Origin: Luteimonas suaedae
Lineage (GTDB): Bacteria > Pseudomonadota > Gammaproteobacteria > Xanthomonadales > Xanthomonadaceae
Assembly: GCF_008312895.1 (NCBI RefSeq)
Contig: NZ_VSSP01000007.1
Span: 62,001-126,000, forward strand
Direction of reading: 5' to 3'
Length of the DNA stretch: 64,000 nucleotides
Part shown: piece by piece, positions 1-9,627 of the stretch
Layout of the letters: each line of letters begins with the position of its first letter
Position numbering within the stretch: position 1 is the stretch's first letter
The notes under the pieces: model-generated
What the model saw: the letters and a program-made list of their open reading frames with translations, nothing else
What the model was told of the DNA's origin: nothing
The model's database searches: none
Translations under genes and position numbers: made by a program

Positions 1-17
1 CGCGGTTCTCCACCGCG

Positions 18-44
18 CGACGGCCGCGGAGGCCGCGGCCGTCG
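18..44 (+). terminator. GC-rich hairpin, possible terminator of an upstream gene
   Basis: Eleven to twelve base pairs of perfect inverted repeat (gacggccgcgg / ccgcggccgtc) enclose a three-base loop, followed by a weak T/C tract. The gene it would terminate lies left of the window. There is no strong U-run, so the assignment is tentative. Confidence 0.4.
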
Positions 45-104
45 TCTTCCGAACCATGCGGTGCCGGCCTTGCCGGGACCGCCGACCCACGACGAGGTTT
101 TCCC

Positions 105-1982
105 ATGCACATGTTTCTCCGCACGCTCGCCGGGCTGACGCTCGGCGCCACCGCCGCCGTGTCCGCGGCGGACGACCGCTCGCCCGCCGCCCGCGCGCCG
201 GCATCGCTGCGCAGTCCCGGCACCATCGTCCATGCGCCGCCGCCGCGCCGGCAGTCGCCGCAGCCGGCCCGCTTCAGCCGCTTCATCGTCCAGTACCGCG
301 ATGCCGGCCGCGGCGGGCCCGCGGCGGCCACGGCCCTACGCAGGATCAACGCCGCCGCCGCGGACGCGGGGTTGGCCGCCTCCGGCGCGGCGGGCCTGCG
401 CCTGCGGCACCTCCGCCGCACGGCCCTGGGCGGCGACGTGGTGGCCGCTTCGCGGCCGCTGGACGCGGCGGAGGCCGAGCGCTTCCTGGCGCGCCTGCGC
501 CTCGACCCCGGGGTCGCCTTCGCGCAGCCGGACTATCTCAAGACCACGCTGGACACCGTACCGGACGATCCGCGCTACACCGACCTGCAGTGGGACCTGC
601 ACCATCCGGTCGGCGGCGTGAACGCGCCGCAGGCCTGGGACGTGTCCGGCGGCGAGGGCGTGGTGGTGGCGGTGATCGACACCGGCTACGTCGAGCACAT
701 TGATCTGTCCGCCAACCTGGTGCCGGGCTACGACTTCGTCAGCTGGTACGGCCAGCAGATCGATGGCGAAACCTACCCCGACATCGCCGGCGACGGCGAT
801 GGCCGCGACGCCGACGCCCGCGATCCCGGCGACTGGACCGACCAGAGCATGGCCGGCTGGTGCGGTGCGATCGCCCCCAGCTCCTGGCACGGCAGCCACG
901 TCGCCGGCACGGTGGCGGCGGTGGCGAACAACGGACGTGGCATCGCCGGCCTCGCCCACGGCGCGCGGGTACAGCCGGTGCGGGTGATGGGGCACTGCGG
1001 CGGGCTGACCTCGGACATCGTCGACGCCATCGTCTGGGCGTCGGGCGGCCGGGTCGACGGCGTGCCCGACAACACCACCCCGGCCGAGGTGCTCAACCTC
1101 AGCCTGGGTTCGAACAACGCCTGTTCGGCCGATCCGGCCACGCAGGCGGCGATCGATGCCGCCCTCGGCCGCGGCGTGACCGTGGTGGTGGCGGCCGGCA
1201 ACTCGGGGCAGGACGCCGCCAACCACAGTCCCGCCAGCTGCGCCGGCGTGGTCACCGTGGCCGCGACCGACGTCAACGGCGCGATCACCTACTACAGCAA
1301 TTTCGGCCACAACGTCAGCCTGGCGGCGCCCGGCGGCGGCGCGCAGCCCGACGACACCGGCTGGATCTGGTCGACCGGCAACAGCGGCCAGACCTCGCCG
1401 GTGGCCAGCCCTGAGGGCGACGTGCTGATCGGCCAAGCGGGCACCTCGATGGCCGCGCCGCACGTGGCCGCCACGGTGGCGCTGATGCAGAGCGCCGCGG
1501 TCGCCGCCGGGCATCCACCGCTGACCCCGGCCCAGGCCAAGGCGGTGCTCAAGGGCACCGCCAAGCCGTTCGGCCAGGCGCCGCCGAGCAACCGCCCCAT
1601 CGGCACCGGTATCGTCGATACCGCACGCGCCGCCGTCGCGGCCGCGGAGGGCTTCGATGAGGGTGACCTGGCGCTGCCGCTGACCAACCGCGTCCCGGTT
1701 AACGGCGGCGGCGGCGAGGCGGCCGAGGACCTGCTGTTCAAGGTGGCGGTGCCGGCCGGCGCGCGCAGCCTGACCCTGCGCAGCTACGGCGGCGTCGGCA
1801 ACGTCGACCTGTTCGCCGCCCGCGAACGCGTGCCGACCGAACAGGACCACGACCGCGCTTCGCGGCACGCGGGTAACAGCGAGTCGGTGACGATCGCCGC
1901 TCCGGCGGCCGGCACCTGGTTCCTGCGCCTGCGCAGCGACGTGCCGTACCGCGGCGTCTCGGTGCTGGCGGTGGTGCAATAA
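105..1982 (+). CDS. Secreted S8 family (subtilisin-like) serine peptidase
   Basis: A 625-residue exported protease. Residues 1-22 form a signal peptide; about 60-135 look like an inhibitor-type propeptide; the S8 catalytic domain follows. The triad is visible as Asp192 (VVAVIDTGY), His265 (GSHVAGT) and Ser448 (GTSMAAPH). After about residue 530 comes a beta-rich PPC-like tail (sequence around VDLFAARERVP and GTWFLRLRS), the type normally removed after secretion. The start has a GAGG-type ribosome site nine bases upstream. Such proteases are common extracellular degradative enzymes in Lysobacter and Xanthomonas; the substrate cannot be told. The gene stands alone, with repeats downstream. Confidence 0.93.
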   Translation: MHMFLRTLAGLTLGATAAVSAADDRSPAARAPASLRSPGTIVHAPPPRRQSPQPARFSRFIVQYRDAGRGGPAAATALRRINAAAADAGLAASGAAGLRLRHLRRTALGGDVVAASRPLDAAEAERFLARLRLDPGVAFAQPDYLKTTLDTVPDDPRYTDLQWDLHHPVGGVNAPQAWDVSGGEGVVVAVIDTGYVEHIDLSANLVPGYDFVSWYGQQIDGETYPDIAGDGDGRDADARDPGDWTDQSMAGWCGAIAPSSWHGSHVAGTVAAVANNGRGIAGLAHGARVQPVRVMGHCGGLTSDIVDAIVWASGGRVDGVPDNTTPAEVLNLSLGSNNACSADPATQAAIDAALGRGVTVVVAAGNSGQDAANHSPASCAGVVTVAATDVNGAITYYSNFGHNVSLAAPGGGAQPDDTGWIWSTGNSGQTSPVASPEGDVLIGQAGTSMAAPHVAATVALMQSAAVAAGHPPLTPAQAKAVLKGTAKPFGQAPPSNRPIGTGIVDTARAAVAAAEGFDEGDLALPLTNRVPVNGGGGEAAEDLLFKVAVPAGARSLTLRSYGGVGNVDLFAARERVPTEQDHDRASRHAGNSESVTIAAPAAGTWFLRLRSDVPYRGVSVLAVVQ

Positions 1983-2060
1983 CCTCGCATCGGCGGTGCG
2001 CCGTCCGCGGCGTACCGCTCTTGTTCCCGCGCTGCGCTTTCGCGGAGCGCGCGATGTTGC

Positions 2061-2120
2061 GGAATCGGGAATCGGGAATCGGGAATCGGGAATCGGGAAT
2101 CGGGAATCGGGAATCGGGAA
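2061..2120. repeat. Tandem AATCGGG heptamer array (8 copies)
   Basis: Eight perfect head-to-tail copies of AATCGGG run from 2061 and fade into GGGAAAG. A second array of the same unit lies at 11963-12020. Both sit just downstream of a gene and just before a GTCATCCC inverted repeat. The 1983-2308 gap has no credible gene; the short ORF across it only translates the repeat. Confidence 0.95.
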
Positions 2121-2137
2121 AGCGTAACGCCCTTGCT

Positions 2138-2213
2138 CGTCATCCCGGCGAAAGCCGGGATCCAGCCTTTTGGGTACATCAAGAGCTGGATCCCGGCTTT
2201 CGCCGGGATGACG
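2138..2213. repeat. 28-bp perfect inverted repeat of the GTCATCCCGGC family
   Basis: Arms 2138-2165 and 2186-2213 are perfect reverse complements separated by 20 bases. Each arm is itself a small hairpin (CCCGGCGAAAGCCGGG). Related single or paired copies lie at 12034-12129, 15508-15582 and 21717-21744. This is a dispersed palindromic family. Between the convergent genes here it could form a strong RNA hairpin on either strand and act as a bidirectional terminator or mRNA-protecting structure. Confidence 0.9.
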
Positions 2214-2308
2214 GATGACGGGCTATCGGCAGGATGATGCTGCTTTCTCGAATCCCGAATCCCTCGGCTTCGTGCGCATGGGCGCACTTGCGAAAAGGGA
2301 ACGGAAAT

Positions 2309-3694
2309 TCAGTCGAACAGCTTGCCGGGATTCATCACGCCGTTCGGATCGAGCACGTGGCGGATGCCGCGCATGACCGCGATCTCCGCCGCGTTACGGG
2401 TGCTGTCGAGATAGGGCTTCTTCACCAGGCCGATGCCATGCTCGGCGGAAATGCTGCCGCCATGGCGCCGCAGCAGGTCGGCCAGCAGTTCGGTGACGCG
2501 GCCGCACTGGGCAATGAACGCCTCGTCGGCGAGATCGTCGGGCTGCAGCACGTTGATGTGCAGGTTGCCGTCGCCGATGTGGCCGAACCAGACCACGTCG
2601 AACTGCGGGTAGGCCTCGGCCAGCAGCGCCTGCGCCTCGGCGAGGAAGGCCGGCATCGCCGAGATCCGCACCGCGACGTCGTGCTTGTACGGCCGGTAGC
2701 GCGCCACCGCCTCGGTGATGCCCTCGCGCAGGCGCCACAGCTGCTGCGCCTGCGCCTGGCTCTGGGCGATGGCGCCGTCGAGGATCCAGCCCTGCTCCAT
2801 GCACGCCTCGAACGCGGCCAGGCCCGCGGCCTGCTGCACCTCGTCGGCGGCGTCGAACTCGGCGACGACGTAATACGGATGCACGTCGTCGAAGGGATTA
2901 TTGCCACCGTGCGCCAGCACGTGCCGCAGGCCGCGGTCGGTCAGGAATTCGAACGCCTGCAGCCGCAGCCGCGCACGGAATTCGGCGAACACCCGCATCA
3001 GCACTTCGAACGAGGGCAGCGCCAGCAGCATGGTCTGCGCCGGCGGCGACGGGTCGGTCAGCTTCAACATTGCCTCGACGACGATGCCGAGCGTGCCCTC
3101 CGAGCCGATCGCCAGATGCCGCAGGTCGTAGCCGCTGGAGTTCTTCACCAGGCCGCGGTTGAGCTCGAGCAGATCGCCGGTGCCGGTGACCAGCTTCAGG
3201 CCGGCAATCCACTCGCGGGTGTTGCCGTAGCGGATCACGCGGATGCCGCCGGCATTGGTGGCGATGTTGCCGCCGAGCGAGCAGGAGCCGCGGGCGCCGA
3301 AGTCGACCGGATACAGCAGGCCGTGCGCGGCCGCGGCCTCATGCACCGCCTGCAGCGCGATCCCCGGCTGCACGGTGAGCGTGCGCTCGACGGCGTCGAA
3401 TCCGAGCACGCGGTTCATCCGCTCCAGGCTGACCACCAGCTCGCCGTGCGCCGCGACCGCGCCGCCGGACAGGCCGGTGCGCCCGCCGGACGGCACCAGC
3501 GCCACGCGCTGCGCGTTGCCCCAGCGCACGATCGCCTGCACCTCCTCAATACTGCCGGGCAGCGCGATCGCCAGTGGCGCCGGCGTCCAACGCCGGGTCC
3601 AGTCGCGGCCGTAGTGCTCGAGGTCGGCCGGCTCGGTCTTCAGGTGCAGGCCGGGGATGGCCTGGCGCAGGGCATCGAGACGCGGGTCGTTCAT
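2309..3694 (-). CDS. d2hgdh: FAD-linked D-2-hydroxyacid dehydrogenase, probable D-2-hydroxyglutarate dehydrogenase
   Basis: A 461-residue flavoprotein of the GlcD/D2HGDH/D-lactate dehydrogenase superfamily. The N-terminal FAD_binding_4 domain (about 35-215) carries PSGGRTGLSGGA. The C-terminal FAD-oxidase_C domain carries the metal-site motif GHIGDGNLHIN and the terminal EHGIGLVKKPYL. It is divergent from serA, 227 bp away. In Pseudomonas stutzeri a D-2-hydroxyglutarate dehydrogenase removes the D-2-HG made by SerA and pulls serine synthesis forward; this neighbourhood supports the same role. Glycolate oxidase subunit GlcD is less likely, since no glcE/glcF is present. The ATG at 3694 has only a weak ribosome site. 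Confidence 0.85.
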   Translation of the reverse strand: MNDPRLDALRQAIPGLHLKTEPADLEHYGRDWTRRWTPAPLAIALPGSIEEVQAIVRWGNAQRVALVPSGGRTGLSGGAVAAHGELVVSLERMNRVLGFDAVERTLTVQPGIALQAVHEAAAAHGLLYPVDFGARGSCSLGGNIATNAGGIRVIRYGNTREWIAGLKLVTGTGDLLELNRGLVKNSSGYDLRHLAIGSEGTLGIVVEAMLKLTDPSPPAQTMLLALPSFEVLMRVFAEFRARLRLQAFEFLTDRGLRHVLAHGGNNPFDDVHPYYVVAEFDAADEVQQAAGLAAFEACMEQGWILDGAIAQSQAQAQQLWRLREGITEAVARYRPYKHDVAVRISAMPAFLAEAQALLAEAYPQFDVVWFGHIGDGNLHINVLQPDDLADEAFIAQCGRVTELLADLLRRHGGSISAEHGIGLVKKPYLDSTRNAAEIAVMRGIRHVLDPNGVMNPGKLFD

Positions 3695-3921
3695 CGGGAG
3701 CGGTCGTGTTGAGGAAGAAATGGCGGATACGCTTGCCGACTACGTGGGCCCAAATCCGTTCCGTCGTACCCGCAACATCAGCGCCGTTGCGGAACATCCT
3801 TGAATGCCGCCTACGCGGGCAGGACGGCCGGAGGAGGCCAGGTACGCGCGGCACGTTGTTGCGATGCAGCGACACGCCAAGCATAGTGCACGATCCCCGT
3901 TCCCGCCGCGCGACCACCGCG

Positions 3922-5163
<1,242 letters not shown>

Positions 5164-5168
5164 GAGCC

Positions 5169-5287
5169 GTGATTGGTGATTCGTGATTGGTGATTCGCAA
5201 ACGCCAAGAAGCCGCCGCGCGGCTGCTCCTACTAATCACGAATCACGAATCACGAATCACCAATCACGGATTAATCACCAATCACGG
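5169..5287. repeat. Inverted clusters of GTGATTGGTGATTCG units
   Basis: Direct repeats of GTGATTGGTGATTC at 5169-5197 face reverse-complement repeats (AATCACGAATCAC and CACCAATCAC) at 5235-5287, separated by a GC-rich spacer. The RNA would fold into a long stem just after serA. It is distinct in sequence from the AATCGGG family but alike in design: short tandem units beside a gene end. Confidence 0.85.
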
Positions 5288-5290
5288 CCG

Positions 5291-5322
5291 CAAAAACAAA
5301 GGCCCGGCAATGCCGGGCCTTT
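5291..5322 (-). terminator. Rho-independent terminator for the 5351-5617 gene
   Basis: Read on the minus strand, AAAGGCCCGGCA pairs with TGCCGGGCCTTT and is followed by GTTTTTG. It lies 28 bases past the stop codon of the small membrane protein gene. Confidence 0.85.
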
Positions 5323-5350
5323 GGTCACCGCGGAACCTTGGGTGCGACTT

Positions 5351-5617
5351 TCAGCGCACGCGGCCGCGGCGGAACAGGTTGACGATCGCCAGCAGGATGA
5401 TGGCGCCGAGGAGCGACACGATGACGCTCATGATCGAAATGCCTTCGTTGATCGAGGGCGCGCCGAGCAACGGACCGATGAGCCAGCCGCCGATGAAGGC
5501 GCCGATGATGCCGACCACCACGTTGAGAATGATGCCCTGCTGCGCATCGGTCTTCATGATCAAACTGGCGAGCCAGCCGACGATACCGCCCACGATCAAC
5601 CAGATGATAATGCCCAT
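5351..5617 (-). CDS. GlsB/YeaQ/YmgE family stress-response membrane protein
   Basis: An 88-residue, very hydrophobic inner-membrane protein with three predicted membrane segments (about 2-20, 27-50, 58-80) and glycine-rich packing motifs (GGIVGWLAS, GIIGAFIGGWL). It ends in a basic tail FRRGRVR. This is the Transglyc_assoc (transglycosylase-associated) family, usually induced by envelope or osmotic stress; the biochemical role is unknown. A strong ribosome site (AAGGAG, eight bases before the ATG) sets the start, and a terminator follows, so it is probably monocistronic. Confidence 0.9.
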   Translation of the reverse strand: MGIIIWLIVGGIVGWLASLIMKTDAQQGIILNVVVGIIGAFIGGWLIGPLLGAPSINEGISIMSVIVSLLGAIILLAIVNLFRRGRVR

Positions 5618-5780
5618 GCTCCGGACTCCTTAGCGTAACGAAAGGGATTTAAGACGCCTCCCCTATGTGTGGGGGCGGGAGTCAGTCTGAACAGCCGTAC
5701 GTGATGGCGACGTCAGCGGAAACCCGGCGCGGGCATGGGGCGCTGCCCGCCTGCAAGTCCTTGATACCGCAGGCCGGTCG

Positions 5781-7205
5781 CTATTGCATGCCGCCCTGCA
5801 ACAGACGCAGCAACGCCGCGCGCGGCAGTTTTCCGGTCTCGTTGCGCGGCAGTGCGGCGACGCGGCGCAGCCGCCGCGGCAGGAATACCGGATCGACGCT
5901 GCGGCGCAGGGCCGCGTGGATCGCCGCCACGTCCAACTCCGGCGCCACCACCAGCGCGGCGATGCGGCGCACGCCGCCGGCATCGCACTCGTCCAGCTGC
6001 AGCACCACGCCATCCTCGACGCCAGGAATCGCCAGCAGCCGACGCGTCAGATCGCCGAGCGAGGCACGCTTGCCGGCGATCTCGAGCAGGTCGGAGCGGC
6101 GACCGCACAGCAGGAAGCGGCCATCCGTCTGCAGCTCGACCAGATCGGCCAGTGTCACCGGCGCATCGAGATGTCCGCCGTCGACCTGGGTGCCGTCCGG
6201 CTGCGGATGCAGGCGCACGCCGGGCAGCGGCGTCCAGGCCTGTTCGCGGGCGGTGCGGCGGCGGGCGATGATGCAGGTCTCGGTGGAACCGAACACCTCC
6301 CGCACCTCGCAACCGAAGCGGGCCTCGGCATCGACCGCCAGCGCCTGCGGCAGCGGCGCGGTGGCGCTGACGATGCCGGCCAGCGGCGGCAGCGCGACCG
6401 TCGATTCCAGCAGCGCGCGCAGATGCACCGGCGTGGTCACCAGCAGGCGCGGCGCCCGCGTCTGGCGCAACGCGGCAGCGATATCGCCGGGAAAGAACGG
6501 GCGCGCCGCATGCACCGCGGCGCCGGCCAGCAGCGGGAACAGCACCGACATCTCCATGCCGTACATGTGCTGCGGCGGCACCGTGGCGACGATCTCCGCC
6601 GTCGCATCCCGCGGCCACAGGCCGGCGAGCGCGGCGAGGTTCTGCACGGTGCCGGCGCGGAATCCGCGCCAGCGCTTGCGGTTCGGCGTCGGCGCACCGG
6701 TGCTGCCGGAGGTGAAACCGATCGCCGCCAGCGCCGCATCGTCGATCGTCGGCGGTGGCCCGTCGGCGAGCGGCAGCGGATCGGGCATGTGCACGAAGTG
6801 CGGCAACGGCGACAGCGACGGCGCATCGCAACCGCACGGCGCGCAGTCGCCGAGGCAATAGCTGTCGGGATGCTGCGCGCGCACCTCGTCGATCGCCGCG
6901 CGGGTGCGCGACGGCGGCAGCAGCGTCGTCTGTCCGCGCAAGGCGACGGCGCAGAACGCCACCAGAAAGCGGTAGCGGTCCTCGCACAGGTTCACCGCGC
7001 AGGCGGCGTGCGGCAGGCACGCGGCCAGGCCGTGTACTTGGGCGAAGAACGTGCCGAGCGTGATCCGCTGGTCGCCGACGATCGCCAGGATCCGCGACGG
7101 ATCGCCCACGGCGAGCGGATGGCGAGGACCGGGGTGGGCGGACGGCGATGGCTGGCTGGCGATGACTGCGGACATCCTGATGAGCTGCATGGCGGGCTGC
7201 GCCAC
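5781..7205 (-). CDS. AMP-binding acyl/aryl-acid ligase, possibly xanthomonadin/aryl-polyene related
   Basis: A 474-residue member of the ANL adenylating superfamily. Motifs: TSGSTGAPTPN (P-loop-like, where the usual K follows as NRK), FGSTET (A5), and the C-terminal NETGKLPRA with the catalytic lysine. It activates a carboxylic acid as acyl-AMP. The divergent neighbour, 85 bp away, is an Sfp/HetI-type phosphopantetheinyl transferase. That pairing is typical of xanthomonadin/aryl-polyene loci, where a ligase loads an aryl starter on an acyl carrier protein. No ketosynthase, dehydratase or carrier protein gene is within this window, so the pathway is an inference. The start is uncertain among Met1, Met6 and Met11. 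Confidence 0.72.
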   Translation of the reverse strand: MAQPAMQLIRMSAVIASQPSPSAHPGPRHPLAVGDPSRILAIVGDQRITLGTFFAQVHGLAACLPHAACAVNLCEDRYRFLVAFCAVALRGQTTLLPPSRTRAAIDEVRAQHPDSYCLGDCAPCGCDAPSLSPLPHFVHMPDPLPLADGPPPTIDDAALAAIGFTSGSTGAPTPNRKRWRGFRAGTVQNLAALAGLWPRDATAEIVATVPPQHMYGMEMSVLFPLLAGAAVHAARPFFPGDIAAALRQTRAPRLLVTTPVHLRALLESTVALPPLAGIVSATAPLPQALAVDAEARFGCEVREVFGSTETCIIARRRTAREQAWTPLPGVRLHPQPDGTQVDGGHLDAPVTLADLVELQTDGRFLLCGRRSDLLEIAGKRASLGDLTRRLLAIPGVEDGVVLQLDECDAGGVRRIAALVVAPELDVAAIHAALRRSVDPVFLPRRLRRVAALPRNETGKLPRAALLRLLQGGMQ

Positions 7206-7290
7206 ATCCTCCTGCTGTGCCTTCGCGACGTTCGCCGCTTCCCCGCCGATAGCTTACGCTGCGGCCCCACGATCCGGTCAAACCGTTTTC

Positions 7291-7878
7291 ATGTCCCTGT
7301 CTCCCGGCCAACTGCGGCTCGAGCGCGTGCGCTGCGCCTGGCGGCCCTATCGGCGCGGCGACGCCGCCGAGCCGCAGGTGCGCACCTGGCTCGAGGACAC
7401 GCTGGGTCTGGCGCCCGAGGCGCTGGTCCTGCAGCGCAGCGCCCACGGCCGCCCGCAGTTCGGCGCGCCGCCGCAGTCGCGCGACGTGAGCTGGAGCCAC
7501 AGCGGCGACGGCCTGTTGATGGCGCTGGGCGAGGACGTGCGCCTGGGCTGCGACCTGGAATGGCTGCGGCCGCGGCCACGCGCGCTGGAGCTGGCGCGGC
7601 GCTATTTCACCACCGCCGAGGCGGACCGGCTGGCCGCGCTGGCGCCGGCACGGCGCGAGGCTGCCTTCGTGCGCCTGTGGTGCGCGAAGGAAGCGGTGCT
7701 CAAGGCCTATGGCCGCGGCATCGCCTTCGGCCTGCACCGGCTGGAATTCGGCGAGCGCGACGGCGCCCTTGCGCTGCTGGCCTGCGACCCGGCGCTCGGC
7801 GCGCCCGCCGACTGGACGCTGCACGGATTCGTGCCCGCGCCCGGCTATCTCGCCACCCTGGCCTGGCGCATTCCGTAG
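7291..7878 (+). CDS. 4'-phosphopantetheinyl transferase (Sfp/HetI type)
   Basis: A 195-residue enzyme that moves phosphopantetheine from CoA to a serine of acyl or peptidyl carrier proteins. Signature motifs are visible: [13 protein letters not shown] (magnesium-binding Asp and Glu) and [18 protein letters not shown] (the WxxKEA helix). The open frame extends 80 codons upstream through the ligase promoter region, but family homology starts at MSLSPGQL. The stop codon TAG falls inside the left arm of the 7875-8080 inverted repeat. The likely partner is a carrier protein of the pathway served by the divergent ligase. Confidence 0.9.
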   Translation: MSLSPGQLRLERVRCAWRPYRRGDAAEPQVRTWLEDTLGLAPEALVLQRSAHGRPQFGAPPQSRDVSWSHSGDGLLMALGEDVRLGCDLEWLRPRPRALELARRYFTTAEADRLAALAPARREAAFVRLWCAKEAVLKAYGRGIAFGLHRLEFGERDGALALLACDPALGAPADWTLHGFVPAPGYLATLAWRIP

Positions 7879-8080
7879 GAGCGCGCCGCGCCAAGCAGTC
7901 CTTTCCGTCGCGGTGAGGAGCGGGCCGTCGCCACGGGTTTCGCCAATGAATAACCGAGGCTTCAAGCCCTTGATCTTGTCAGCCCATTGCGAAAGGCTCG
8001 GTTGCCTATTTGCACTGCCCGTGGCGACGGGCCTGATCTCACCGCGGCGAAAAAGGCTGCTTGGCGCGGCGCGCTCCTAC
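7875..8080. repeat. REP-like pair: 63-bp imperfect inverted repeat (GTAGGAGCGC family)
   Basis: Arms 7875-7937 and 8018-8080 are reverse complements with a few mismatches, beginning GTAGGAGCGCGCCGCGCC and ending GGCGCGGCGCGCTCCTAC, around an 80-base centre. A second element with the same outer termini is at 14657-14798. The left arm contains the stop codon of the PPTase gene, and the right arm abuts the rsmG start region. Likely a REPIN-like non-autonomous element. Confidence 0.9.
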
Positions 8081-8089
8081 AATGGCAGG

Positions 8090-8731
8090 ATGCCGGACAC
8101 CATCTCCCCGCAGCTGCACGACACCTTGAACGCCGGCCTCGACGCGCTCGGCCTCGACCAGGCGCTTGCGACGCCGCTGCTGGCCTACCTCGACCTGCTG
8201 CTGCGCTGGAACCGCGCCTACAATCTCACCGCGATCCGCGACCCCGGGCAGATGGTGGTGCGGCACCTGCTCGATTCGCTGGCGATGCATCCGTACCTCG
8301 CCGCCACCGGCACCCTCGCCGACCTTGGCACCGGACCGGGGTTGCCCGGCATCCCGCTGGCGATCGCACACCCGGCATTGCAGGTGACGCTGGTCGAATC
8401 CAACGGCAAGAAGGCACGCTTCCTGCGCGAGGCGGTGCGGACGCTGCCCCTGGACAACGCCCGCGTGCTGGAGTCGCGCGCGGAGGCGGTCGATGCGCCC
8501 GGCGCCTTCGATGCCATCACCGCCCGCGCATTGGCGACCCTGCCCGGGATCCTGGCCGTCGGCGGCCACCTGCTGGCGCCGGCCGGCCGCCTGCTGGCGA
8601 TGAAGGGCGCGCCGCCGGACGCCGAGATCGCCGCCCTGCCGCCGGGTTGGCACCTGGAGGCGCTGCATCGGCTGGCGGTGCCGGGGCTGGCGGCCGAGCG
8701 TCATCTTGCGGTGGTGCGGCGATCGCCGTAA
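8090..8731 (+). CDS. rsmG: 16S rRNA (guanine(527)-N7)-methyltransferase RsmG
   Basis: A 213-residue SAM-dependent enzyme that methylates G527 of 16S rRNA; its loss gives low-level streptomycin resistance in other bacteria. It has the NLTAIRD and RHLLDSL motifs, the SAM-binding motif [16 protein letters not shown], and [11 protein letters not shown]. The start at 8090 matches the family N-terminus ([13 protein letters not shown]); a longer open frame upstream runs through the repeat and is not used. A TACAAT box ends only six bases before the ATG, so the transcript may be leaderless. It sits before parA as in many proteobacteria, but mnmG is not adjacent. Confidence 0.95.
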   Translation: MPDTISPQLHDTLNAGLDALGLDQALATPLLAYLDLLLRWNRAYNLTAIRDPGQMVVRHLLDSLAMHPYLAATGTLADLGTGPGLPGIPLAIAHPALQVTLVESNGKKARFLREAVRTLPLDNARVLESRAEAVDAPGAFDAITARALATLPGILAVGGHLLAPAGRLLAMKGAPPDAEIAALPPGWHLEALHRLAVPGLAAERHLAVVRRSP

Positions 8732-8838
8732 TCGGCCGCCGGCGACCGGCGGCCTGTCCCGGTGGCGGCTCTCCTGCATAATCCCCGGTCCGGCCCCGGT
8801 TCGCGGCCGGCATCCCGCATCTCGAGGTTCCGGAGCCC

Positions 8839-9627
8839 ATGGCCCGCATCATCGCCATCGCCAACCAGAAAGGTGGCGTCGGAAAGACGACCACCGCGGT
8901 CAACCTGGCCGCTGCGCTGGCCGGCACGCCGCGGCGGGTGCTGCTGGTCGATCTCGACGCGCAGGGCAACGCCACCATGGGCAGCGGCGTCGACAAGCGC
9001 GAGCTGACGGCCTCGACCTGCGACGTGCTGCTCGAGGAGCAGCACGCCGATGCCGCGATCGTGCGCACCGAGGAAGGCTTCGACCTGCTGCCGGCCAATG
9101 CCGACCTCACCGCCGCCGAGATCGAGCTGATGGACGAGGAAGGCCGCGAGCAGCGGCTCAAGCGCGCACTCGACCCGCTGCGCGCGAACTATGACTTCAT
9201 CATCATCGACTGCCCGCCGGCGCTGTCGCTGCTCACGCTCAACGCGCTGACCGCCGCCGACTCGGTGCTGGTGCCGATGCAGTGCGAGTACTACGCGCTG
9301 GAAGGCATCACCGCGCTGCTGCAGACCATCGACGCGCTCAAGGGCCGGCTCAACCCGGCGCTGGAGATCGAAGGCGTGCTGCGTACCATGTACGACGTGC
9401 GCAACAACCTCACCAATGCGGTTTCGAACGAACTCGTCGGGCATTTCGGCGACAAGGTGTTCCGCACCATCGTGCCGCGCAACGTGCGCCTGGCCGAGGC
9501 GCCCAGCCACGGCCAAAGCATCGTCGGCTACGACCGCGGCTCGCGCGGGGCGATCGCCTATCTCGGCCTTGCCGGCGAAGTGGTGCGGCGCCAGCGCGAA
9601 CGCGATCTCAAGGAGAAGGCGGCATGA
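8839..9627 (+). CDS. parA: Chromosome-partitioning ATPase ParA (Soj)
   Basis: A 262-residue deviant-Walker ATPase that, with ParB bound at parS, moves replicated origin regions to the daughter cells. It begins with the P-loop NQKGGVGKTTTAVNLA and has the Walker A' and B regions LLVDLDAQGN and IIDCPPALS. Its stop overlaps the ParB start as ATGA, so the two are translationally coupled. A CATAAT box at 8777-8782 could be the -10 element. Confidence 0.97.
   Translation: MARIIAIANQKGGVGKTTTAVNLAAALAGTPRRVLLVDLDAQGNATMGSGVDKRELTASTCDVLLEEQHADAAIVRTEEGFDLLPANADLTAAEIELMDEEGREQRLKRALDPLRANYDFIIIDCPPALSLLTLNALTAADSVLVPMQCEYYALEGITALLQTIDALKGRLNPALEIEGVLRTMYDVRNNLTNAVSNELVGHFGDKVFRTIVPRNVRLAEAPSHGQSIVGYDRGSRGAIAYLGLAGEVVRRQRERDLKEKAA

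Noticed and set aside
336-1979. Long minus-strand open frame across the subtilase gene, and similar long antisense frames such as 26895-29531, 51742-54882 and 49528-51018
   Set aside because: They are shadows of very GC-biased plus-strand genes. Their translations are rich in His, Arg, Gln and Ala with no domain pattern, while the opposite strand carries clear catalytic motifs.
2061-2120. Heptamer arrays as a CRISPR array
   Set aside because: Seven-base contiguous units without spacers and no cas genes.
2021-2218. Open frame reading RESGIGN repeats over the heptamer array
   Set aside because: It only translates AATCGGG units and the GTCATCCC palindrome; no start signal or conservation is expected.
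5183-5638. Plus-strand frame opposite the GlsB-like gene
   Set aside because: Antisense shadow; begins within the GTGATT repeats and has no recognisable protein character.
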